Source: MWDF01 sp964577435
Lineage (GTDB): Bacteria > Bacillota > DTU025 > MWDF01
Direction: 5' to 3'
Assembly: GCA_964577435.1 (NCBI GenBank)
Contig: CAZNZD010000043.1
Location: 1-12,851, forward strand
Length of the DNA: 12,851 nucleotides
Shown: piece by piece, positions 7,016 to 12,851 of the stretch
How the letters are laid out: every line of letters begins with the position of its first letter
How positions within the stretch are numbered: the first letter of the stretch is position 1
The notes under the pieces: generated by a model
Databases searched by the model: none
What the model was told of the DNA's origin: nothing
Seen by the model: the letters and a program-made list of their open reading frames with translations, nothing else
Position numbers and translations under genes: made by a program

Positions 7016-8164
7016 TTACGGAGTCGTCGTGCCGTCGGTCGCGCTAGTCTCCTGCGCCTTCAGCGCCTCGGTGACCGCCTGCATGAAGCGCTCATTGATC
7101 TTCGCGGTGTCGTAGCCGCCCTCCTTGAGCTCCTCTATGACGAAGTTGATCGTCTGAAGGACGCCCAGGTTGGTTCCGGCAAGCTTGATTGCGGACTCGA
7201 AGTCGGCATATGCTGCGTCGTCCAGCTTCTGCATCGCGTTGATCTCGGCCCTGGTGAGATATATGGTGAAGTCCTCGCCCAGGTCCATGGCCTTGCCGAT
7301 GCTTACCATCGCGTCCTCGTAGGCGCCCTTCTTGGCCTGAGCCATCGCAAGGCTGCACCAGAGGTAGGGGTCCTGCTCGCTTTCCTTAAGGGCCGCCTTA
7401 TAATAGTCTATGCTGCTGTCGTATTCCGCGGTCTCGTACGCGCGGTATCCTAGCACCCTTGCGTCCTTGACCTCGACCTTGCCGTCCTCGTCGGCCTGCT
7501 TTCTTATCTTCGCGAGCAGGTCGTTTACCGCAGTCCTCCTGCGCTCGTACTCCAGCGTGCTCTTTATCTCTTCCTTAACATCGTCAAGGACCAGGTTCGC
7601 GTTCGTCGCCTTGCGCCTGTTGTACTCAGCCGTTATCTCCTCGTCTGTGACGGCGGGGAACTCGGCCTTGAGCGAGGTGTAGGTGTCGTACAGCGTGTTC
7701 TCGGCGACATACGTCCTGAACGCCGCCTCGGTGAACGCCCAGTTGTTGAGGAAGCTGGTCCAGTTCTCAGCGTTTCCTGCGGAGACCGACTCCTTCTGTT
7801 TATTATACTCGGCGTCGATTACTTCCTTCGACAGGTTTATCTTGTCCTTGGCCGCCTCGGCGAGGATGAGCTCCTTGTCGATGACCATATCGAGAACTGA
7901 GGAGCGCAGCTTGTCGAGCTGGTCGTACCTGACGCCTCCGAGCTGGCTTCTCAGCTGAAGCTGGCTAATGTACTCCCTCTCGTACTCGAGCCTGGTTATC
8001 TTCCTGCCGTTTGCGGTCGCCACGACAGCGTTCCAGTACTTGTTGTTGTTGGTGTTTGTCGTGTTCCTGCCCTGCAGCAGCCCAGGCAATACCATTGCCA
8101 GCACCAGCACCGCTGCCAGGATGATGATTACCGTTCCGGCGTTCTTGCGCATCTTGATTATCAA
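7016..8164 (-). CDS. Membrane-anchored SurA-N-like / TPR protein lacking a visible PPIase domain
   Basis: This protein of 382 residues is probably an extracytoplasmic folding or assembly factor; its function is not known. A short basic N-terminus and a hydrophobic segment (about 10-30) with no lipobox suggest an uncleaved membrane anchor, followed by an Asn/Thr-rich linker. Residues about 45-165 resemble the N-terminal chaperone region of SurA/PpiD/PrsA-type proteins (ATANGRKITRLEYEREY, then VLDMVIDKELILAEAAK). Residues 172-222 (VTDEEITAEYNRRKA, then LDDVKEEIKSTLEYERRR) match the segments that normally flank a parvulin domain, but only a few residues separate them. Residues about 233-335 form roughly three TPR repeats (GYRAYETAEYDSSIDYYKAAL; SLAMAQAKKGAYEDAMVSIGKAM; a third at 304-330). 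The start is TTG at 8164, 8 nt after GGGGG. The in-frame ATG at 8152 lies farther from any ribosome binding site. It has its own promoter. Confidence 0.8.
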   Translation of the reverse strand: MIIKMRKNAGTVIIILAAVLVLAMVLPGLLQGRNTTNTNNNKYWNAVVATANGRKITRLEYEREYISQLQLRSQLGGVRYDQLDKLRSSVLDMVIDKELILAEAAKDKINLSKEVIDAEYNKQKESVSAGNAENWTSFLNNWAFTEAAFRTYVAENTLYDTYTSLKAEFPAVTDEEITAEYNRRKATNANLVLDDVKEEIKSTLEYERRRTAVNDLLAKIRKQADEDGKVEVKDARVLGYRAYETAEYDSSIDYYKAALKESEQDPYLWCSLAMAQAKKGAYEDAMVSIGKAMDLGEDFTIYLTRAEINAMQKLDDAAYADFESAIKLAGTNLGVLQTINFVIEELKEGGYDTAKINERFMQAVTEALKAQETSATDGTTTP

Positions 8165-8200
8165 TTGATTAGCCCCCAGTCATCTGACAGAATCTATGAT

Positions 8201-8229
8201 ATTGTAATCCGAAACCTCGCATAAGTCAA
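8201..8229 (-). promoter_or_regulatory. Sigma70/SigA-type promoter for the SurA-like/TPR gene and hisS
   Basis: TTGACT (8229-8224) and TACAAT (8206-8201) are separated by 17 bp, with one mismatch each to consensus. The boxes lie in the 76-nt gap after the metallo-hydrolase stop. Transcription should start near 8194, leaving a leader of about 30 nt before the TTG start. Confidence 0.75.
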
Positions 8230-8240
8230 TGCTCGCCCAG

Positions 8241-8882
8241 CTAAATGCCATTTAAAAGGGCTGTAACCCTCGACTTCTCCCTGCCGATGGCTGTCTCAGG
8301 CCCGTGTCCGGGCAGAACCCTTACATCATCTTCGATGGCGAAGAGCTTCCTGGTTATCGAATCCCTTATAGCCTCAAAGCTTCCCCCCTCGAGGTCGGTC
8401 CTTCCTATGCTCGCGAAGAAGAGCGTGTCACCGGTGAACATGGCCGCATGGTCCGGGAGAAGGTAGCACATGCCGCCTGCGGTATGCCCGGGCGTCTCGA
8501 TGGCCCTTACCCTGATTCCCGCAAATTCCGCCTCCTGGCCATCGGTTAGCGTGCCGTCTGCCGACCTGAAGCCCTCGGGCCTGTCTGTAAGAAGCCCGAA
8601 CCTGTCTTTCGTGCCGCTTAAGCCGGCTGCATCGTTCGCCCCTATGATTATCCTTGCGCCGGTCTGCTGCCGGAGCTCGCCTGCGGCGCCGATGTGGTCT
8701 GGGTGCCAGTGAGTGATAAGGATGGCCTCAAGCTTCGCCTCCATGCCATGAAGCTTCCCCAGGACCTTGGCGTCGTTTGCGCCAGGGTCAACAACGAAGC
8801 ATCTCTCCGAGCCCTTCTTCCTCACTATGTAGCAGTTCGTCTGTATCGGGCCTACTATAAGCCGGTGTATCTCGATTTCCAT
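8241..8882 (-). CDS. Metallo-beta-lactamase-fold hydrolase, glyoxalase-II-like (YcbL type)
   Basis: This small cytosolic metallo-hydrolase has 213 residues. It shows the fold's metal motif THWHPDH (His58, His60, Asp62, His63), TPGHTAG (His133), FTGDTLF (Asp152) and a C-terminal VLPGHGPET (His193), enough for a two-metal centre. The length and the absence of a long C-terminal helical domain match the short YcbL-like group rather than classic glyoxalase II, so hydroxyacylglutathione activity should not be assumed and the substrate is unknown. The ATG at 8882 is preferred to the in-frame GTG at 8888 because AAGGGGAG (8895-8888) overlaps the GTG but lies 5 nt before the ATG. The gene follows dtd by 11 nt. 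Members of this family often sit beside rel and dtd in Gram-positive genomes. Confidence 0.92.
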   Translation of the reverse strand: MEIEIHRLIVGPIQTNCYIVRKKGSERCFVVDPGANDAKVLGKLHGMEAKLEAILITHWHPDHIGAAGELRQQTGARIIIGANDAAGLSGTKDRFGLLTDRPEGFRSADGTLTDGQEAEFAGIRVRAIETPGHTAGGMCYLLPDHAAMFTGDTLFFASIGRTDLEGGSFEAIRDSITRKLFAIEDDVRVLPGHGPETAIGREKSRVTALLNGI

Positions 8883-8887
8883 AAGCA

Positions 8888-8895
8888 CTCCCCTT
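8888..8895 (-). promoter_or_regulatory. Ribosome binding site deciding the metallo-hydrolase start
   Basis: AAGGGGAG begins inside the dtd stop codon (TAAGGGGAG) and ends 5 nt before the ATG at 8882. The alternative GTG at 8888 overlaps the site itself. Confidence 0.7.
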
Positions 8896-9343
8896 AAAAT
8901 TGCTTCCTGCTGTCCATAAGAATGGTAACAGGTCCGTCGTTGATCAGGCCTACGTCCATGTGGGCGCCAAAGACCCCGGTTTCTACAACGAATCCACGGG
9001 CCCTAACAGCTTCCACGAACGCGTCGTACAGGCGCCTTCCCTCCTCGGCTCCGGCAGCTTCGGTGAAGGAAGGCCTTCTTCCTCCCCTTACATCGCCGTA
9101 CAGGGTGAACTGCGATACGGCGAGCACGCTCCCCCCCACATCCGATAGGCTGAGGTTGAACTTGCCGGCCTCGTCTGTGAAGACCCTCAAGCCCGCCACC
9201 TTGTCCGCGATATACTTCACATCTGCTTCAGAATCCCCGGACGATACGCCAAGAAGCACCAGGAAACCCTGCCCGATGCTGCCTGTTACCTTACCGTCCA
9301 CGGTTACCGAGGCCTGCTTTACCCTTTGCACCACGGCCCTCAT
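8894..9343 (-). CDS. dtd: D-aminoacyl-tRNA deacylase
   Basis: This proofreading enzyme removes D-amino acids (and glycine mischarged on tRNA-Ala) from tRNA in the cytosol. Its 149 residues are the full family length. It starts MRAVVQRVKQASVTVDG and has both active-site signatures: SQFTLYGD (77-84, with the conserved Thr80) and NDGPVTI (135-141, the Gly-cisPro loop of the dimer). RRPSFTEAA (89-97) is also typical. The ATG at 9343 follows the rel stop codon by one nucleotide (TAGCATG) and uses an AAGGG site inside the rel 3' end, so the two genes are very probably translationally coupled. Confidence 0.97.
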   Translation of the reverse strand: MRAVVQRVKQASVTVDGKVTGSIGQGFLVLLGVSSGDSEADVKYIADKVAGLRVFTDEAGKFNLSLSDVGGSVLAVSQFTLYGDVRGGRRPSFTEAAGAEEGRRLYDAFVEAVRARGFVVETGVFGAHMDVGLINDGPVTILMDSRKQF

Positions 9344-9344
9344 G

Positions 9345-11477
9345 CTAAACCCTTCGAACCTCCCTGGCCCCTTCTATCCTGCGCATCCTGGCCATTATCT
9401 GGTTCAGGTAGTTGACGTCCCTGATCTCTATCTTGACTAAGACCCTGGCATCTCCAGTCTTGTAGGCCTTCGCCTGGGCAGAAGCCATGGTCACGTCCAT
9501 CTCCGCTAGTATGTTGGTGACGTCATTTAAGAAACCTTTCCTGTCCTTGCCCAGGATTTCCACCGACACCTGGTATGTGCCCCTCTGGGTCTGGCTCCAG
9601 GATACGTCGACCTGCCTTTCGGGCTCGCTTGCGAAGATCGCCTTGCCCTCCTCGCAGTTCGCCCTGTGCACCGAGACGCCCCTTCCCCTGGTAACGAAGC
9701 CCACAATGGGCTCCTCCGGGACGGGCGAGCAGCATTTCGCGAACCTCACGAGGCATCCGCTTACGCCCTTAACGACAACGCCCTTTGATACCGCCTGGGA
9801 TGCCTTGGGCTTCTTGGACTTAGCCTCCGGCTCCTGGAACCTGTCGGGGAAGAGCCTCGCAATCACAGCGGAGGGCGACAGCTTCCCGTAACCTACCGCG
9901 ATCAGAAGCTCGTCGGAGGTGGAGTGCCCGCTCTTCTTTGCCGCATCCTCCAGCCTGTCATCCTTCATCGTGGCATGGATCTCAAGGTCGAGGCGCCTCA
10001 GTTCCTTTTCAAGCAGATCCCTTCCTGCGGCCAGCTTCTCCTTGCGCCTCTGCTCCTTCATGAAGGCCTTTATCTTCGACTTGGCCCTCGAGGTGACGAC
10101 GATCTTTAACCAATCCCTGGAAGGCCCCGGTGAGAAGTTGTTGGTCAGGACCTCGACCTTGTCACCGCTTTTTAGCTCGGTGTTAAGGGCGACAAGCTTT
10201 CCGTTCACCTTGGCGCCGATGCAGTTATGCCCGACGTTTGTGTGCACATGGTAGGCGAAATCTATTGGGGTGGAGCCCTGGGGCAGGACCTTCACCTCGC
10301 CTTTGGGGGTGAAGACGTAGACTTCGTCCAGCGCGAGGTCGGTCTTGATGGTCTCCATGAACTCGTTGCTGTCGTTAGCCTCCTGTTGGCTTTCGACCAG
10401 CTGCCTTATCCAGCCCATCTTCTGCTCGAAGGTGTCCTTCTGCGAGCCGGTGTGCTCCTTGTACTTCCAGTGGGCTGCTATGCCGTACTCGGCCGTGTTG
10501 TGCATCTCCCATGTCCTGATCTGGATCTCAAGGGGCTCCCCGCGTATGCCAATAACGGTCGTGTGCAGGGACTGGTACATGTTGGCCTTGGGCATGGCGA
10601 TATAGTCCTTGAACTTGCCCGGAATCGGCGTCCAGTGGGTGTGGATGGCGCCTAGCACAGTGTAGCATTCCTGCACGGTCTCGACTATGACGCGAAGGCC
10701 CATCAGGTCCCAGATCTCAGCCAGCTCCTTGCCGGACTGCATCTTGAGGTAGATGCTGTAGAAATGCTTCGGGCGCCCGCTTATCTCGGCTTTTATGCCC
10801 GCCTCGCGCATGAGAGAGGAAAGGACCTTCTTGGCCTCCTCGATTATGGATTCCCTCTCGGCCCTGCCCTTTGCCACCTGCGCGGCGAGCTTGTAGTACT
10901 CATCCGGCTCAAGGAAGAGAAGCGCCAGGTCCTCGAACTCCCATTTCCAGCGCCATATGCCTAGTCTGTGGGCGATCGGCGCGAAGATGTCCAGGGTCTC
11001 CTTGGCGACTCTAACCTGCTTGTCGCGGTCCGTGTGCTTCAGGGTCCTCATGTTGTGGAGCCTGTCGGCAAGCTTTATCATGATTACCCTTATGTCCTGG
11101 GACATCGCGAGGAAAAGCTTGCGGTAGTTTTCCACCTGGGCTTCCCTCTTGTTCATGAAGGGTACCTGGGTGAGCTTGGTGACCCCTGCCACGAGCTTCG
11201 CCACCTCGTCGCCGAAGTTGTCGGCGAGCTCCTTCTCCTTGACGTCGCAATCTTCTATTACATCGTGAAGGAGGGCTGCGGCTATGCTGGTCGCGCCCAG
11301 CTGGAGGTCGGCCAGCAGGAATGCAGTCGCGGCGGGATGCTCGAAATAGGGCTCCCCGCTGTCTCTTTTCTGCTTTGCGTGCTTCTCGCTTGCGAATGAG
11401 TAGGCTTTCCGTATCAGGTCAAGGTTCGTCTCCGGCTTGTAGGCCGCGACTTTGGCGATGATCTCCTCTACGTTCAT
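9345..11477 (-). CDS. rel: Bifunctional (p)ppGpp synthetase/hydrolase, RelA/SpoT family
   Basis: This is the long stringent-response enzyme, which makes and degrades (p)ppGpp in response to amino-acid starvation at the ribosome. Its 710 residues have the full domain order. The HD hydrolase domain has His47, HDVIED (71-76, with metal ligands His71 and Asp72) and Asp138 in KLADRLHN. The synthetase domain contains GRPKHFYSIYLKM, KFKDYIAMPKANMYQSLHT and EIQIRTWEMHNTAEYGIAAHWKYK. A TGS domain (about 384-445), a helical region, a zinc-finger-like CC region (Cys575, Cys582, Cys583, His604, Cys608) and a C-terminal ACT domain (about 635-710) follow. The KFKD tetrad (288-291) is of the basic type seen in bifunctional Rel, not the acidic EXDD of synthetase-only RelA. 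All hydrolase ligands are kept, so both activities are expected. The ATG at 11477 is 9 nt after the recJ stop. Confidence 0.97.
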   Translation of the reverse strand: MNVEEIIAKVAAYKPETNLDLIRKAYSFASEKHAKQKRDSGEPYFEHPAATAFLLADLQLGATSIAAALLHDVIEDCDVKEKELADNFGDEVAKLVAGVTKLTQVPFMNKREAQVENYRKLFLAMSQDIRVIMIKLADRLHNMRTLKHTDRDKQVRVAKETLDIFAPIAHRLGIWRWKWEFEDLALLFLEPDEYYKLAAQVAKGRAERESIIEEAKKVLSSLMREAGIKAEISGRPKHFYSIYLKMQSGKELAEIWDLMGLRVIVETVQECYTVLGAIHTHWTPIPGKFKDYIAMPKANMYQSLHTTVIGIRGEPLEIQIRTWEMHNTAEYGIAAHWKYKEHTGSQKDTFEQKMGWIRQLVESQQEANDSNEFMETIKTDLALDEVYVFTPKGEVKVLPQGSTPIDFAYHVHTNVGHNCIGAKVNGKLVALNTELKSGDKVEVLTNNFSPGPSRDWLKIVVTSRAKSKIKAFMKEQRRKEKLAAGRDLLEKELRRLDLEIHATMKDDRLEDAAKKSGHSTSDELLIAVGYGKLSPSAVIARLFPDRFQEPEAKSKKPKASQAVSKGVVVKGVSGCLVRFAKCCSPVPEEPIVGFVTRGRGVSVHRANCEEGKAIFASEPERQVDVSWSQTQRGTYQVSVEILGKDRKGFLNDVTNILAEMDVTMASAQAKAYKTGDARVLVKIEIRDVNYLNQIMARMRRIEGAREVRRV

Positions 11478-11486
11478 CAGGCCGCC

Positions 11487-12851
11487 TCAGCTTCCCCTGG
11501 GAACGTCCGGGCTATGCCTGATGTCCCGGAGAACCAGCTGAAGGTACTCGTTGCTGTTGTATCTGGAGATGTCCATTATATAGGCTATGTCCACAGGGTG
11601 CTTGCCGTCTCCGAAATCGTCCATCCTGCTTCCCATGTTGTATCCTATCGCATTTAGCATCACGCCGTCTCTTGTGAGCCTGAGCCTCAGGTGCCTCCCG
11701 TCGGCGCCGACGGTGCGGATGTCCGCGATTTCAAGCTTGTTCGTCACGAACACCGGCTCGGGGTTCGATAACCCGTAAGGCTGCAGCATGGATATCTCCC
11801 TGGCAAGCTCCAGCGTAAGCCTCTGGGGCCTTAATACCGCGTCCACTTTGAGGACTGGTATCAGCTGGTTTGCGATTATCTGCTGCGAGGCGACCAGGTT
11901 TATCTTCTCCTTGAACTTCCCTATCATGTCGGAACGAAGCGTGAGCCCCGCCGCCTGGGCGTGGCCTCCGAAGCGGATGAGGCAGTCGGAGCACTCCGTG
12001 AGCGCGGCATGAAGGTCGAACCCCCCGATGCTCCTTCCCGAGCCCCTGCCCTCCCCGTTGGAGAGGGATATCAGTATGGCCGGCCTGTTGTAGCTCTCCA
12101 CCATCCTGGAGGCCACGATGCCCACCACGCCCTGGTGCCATCCCTCGGATGCGAGCACTATCACTATGTTGGAGGAGTCCATGTCCTCGGCGCTTAGCAT
12201 GTCGACCGCCTGCTGCGCGATTCCGGCCTCGATCTCCTGCCTGCGCCTGTTCTCGTCGGCGAGCATGGAGGCGATCTCAGCGGCCCTGTACTGGTCGTCG
12301 GTGAGGAACAGCTCGACTGCGACGCTCGCGTCGCCCAGCCTGCCGACCGCGTTCAGCCTCGGTGCCAGCGTATAGCTTATGTTAGTCGCTGAAAGCGGCC
12401 TTCCGTACAGGTTGCAGCTCTCAAGCAGGCTCGCAAGGCCCGGGTTGTCGGTCTGCATCATCTTCTGCATCCCGAAGTACGCGATGGCGCGATTCTCGCC
12501 TACGAGCGGGACCATGTCCGCTATGGTGCCCAGCGATACGAGGTCGATGTATCTTATCGGGTCGACCGACTGGTCGGCCCCCATAAGGTTGTGCACCGCC
12601 TGGCAGAGCTTGAAGGCGACACCCACCCCTGCAAGCGTGTCCTGGCCCAGGCTGTCCGGCCTCATCTTGGGGTTCACCACCGCGGTGCAGTCGGGCACGT
12701 TGTCGCCCGGCTGGTGATGGTCTGTGATGATGACATTAATGCCAAGCTCCTTGGCCCTTTCAACTTCACTGTAGGCGCCAATTCCGCAATCTACCGTAAC
12801 AAGCAGCTTTATTCCGGACGCAGCGGCCTGCTCTATCGCCTCGATGTTGAT
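11487..12851 (-). CDS. recJ: Single-stranded-DNA-specific exonuclease RecJ (5' end beyond window)
   Basis: RecJ is a 5'-3' exonuclease of the DHH phosphoesterase family acting in recombination and repair. The frame is open through the right edge, giving 454 visible codons. The apparent GTG start at 12698 is internal. Seen from the edge are VTVDCGI (about 18-24), IITDHHQPGD (41-50, the family-defining DHH), SLGTIADMVPL (106-116), APRLNAVGR (163-171), the DHHA1-type nucleic-acid-binding signature GGHAQAAGLTL (295-305), and a C-terminal OB-fold-like region (about 362-445). The first DHH-domain motif (the usual DYDADG) lies outside the window. The protein ends soon after the OB region, with no long C-terminal extension of the Bacillus kind. 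The stop is 9 nt before rel, which suggests a shared transcript. Confidence 0.96.
   Translation of the reverse strand: MNIEAIEQAAASGIKLLVTVDCGIGAYSEVERAKELGINVIITDHHQPGDNVPDCTAVVNPKMRPDSLGQDTLAGVGVAFKLCQAVHNLMGADQSVDPIRYIDLVSLGTIADMVPLVGENRAIAYFGMQKMMQTDNPGLASLLESCNLYGRPLSATNISYTLAPRLNAVGRLGDASVAVELFLTDDQYRAAEIASMLADENRRRQEIEAGIAQQAVDMLSAEDMDSSNIVIVLASEGWHQGVVGIVASRMVESYNRPAILISLSNGEGRGSGRSIGGFDLHAALTECSDCLIRFGGHAQAAGLTLRSDMIGKFKEKINLVASQQIIANQLIPVLKVDAVLRPQRLTLELAREISMLQPYGLSNPEPVFVTNKLEIADIRTVGADGRHLRLRLTRDGVMLNAIGYNMGSRMDDFGDGKHPVDIAYIMDISRYNSNEYLQLVLRDIRHSPDVPRGS

Noticed and set aside
8169..8183. Tiny ORF (ATG ACT GGG GGC TAA) just before the SurA-like/TPR gene
   Set aside because: Four codons without a ribosome binding site of its own and out of frame with the gene; most likely chance.
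12696..12698. GTG at 12698 as the recJ start
   Set aside because: The frame continues upstream to the window edge and includes the DHH motif, so this GTG is internal.

Overview
All genes in this window lie on the minus strand, so the window reads right to left: recJ (5' end off the edge) - rel - dtd - metallo-beta-lactamase hydrolase - membrane-anchored SurA-like/TPR protein - hisS - [200-bp regulatory gap] - pyrB - pyrC - carA - carB (3' end off the edge). Coding is dense, GC-rich and shows good Shine-Dalgarno sequences. I see no mobile element, CRISPR array, rRNA, tRNA or sign of recent transfer.

The organism looks like a GC-rich Gram-positive-type bacterium, most likely in Bacillota (Clostridia-like) or a related lineage. 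The reasons are the recJ-rel-dtd-MBL-hisS gene order, a single bifunctional-type Rel, a HisRS with the cysteine-rich insertion, a pyrB-pyrC-carA-carB order, and above all a PyrR-type RNA attenuator before pyrB. Placement below phylum is not possible from this sequence.

Right part (about 7016-12851): RecJ exonuclease, the (p)ppGpp synthetase/hydrolase Rel, D-aminoacyl-tRNA deacylase and a glyoxalase-II-like hydrolase are packed with gaps of 1-11 nt and look like one transcription unit. A good sigma70-type promoter (TTGACT-17-TACAAT) in the 76-nt gap after the hydrolase gene starts a second unit. This unit holds a membrane-anchored chaperone-like protein (SurA-type N-terminal part, no visible PPIase domain, C-terminal TPRs) and hisS, separated by a perfect 12-bp hairpin without a U-tract.

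Left part (1-5671): the gap after hisS carries a near-consensus promoter (TTGACT-17-CATAAT), a PyrR-binding anti-antiterminator hairpin containing the loop sequence AGTCCTGTGAGGCT, a possible antiterminator pairing and an intrinsic terminator, all before pyrB. pyrB, pyrC, carA and carB follow with 4-, 4- and 14-bp overlaps, so the first three enzymes of de novo UMP synthesis (carbamoyl-phosphate synthetase, aspartate transcarbamoylase, dihydroorotase) are co-transcribed and probably translationally coupled. No pyrR gene is in the window. The genes for the later steps (pyrK, pyrD, pyrF, pyrE) would be expected to the left of position 1.

I did not find an undescribed system. The less ordinary items are the parvulin-less SurA-TPR protein, an inverted repeat inside the pyr promoter spacer, and a second leader hairpin that competes with the terminator. 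Several starts were adjusted from the longest open frame using ribosome-binding-site spacing.
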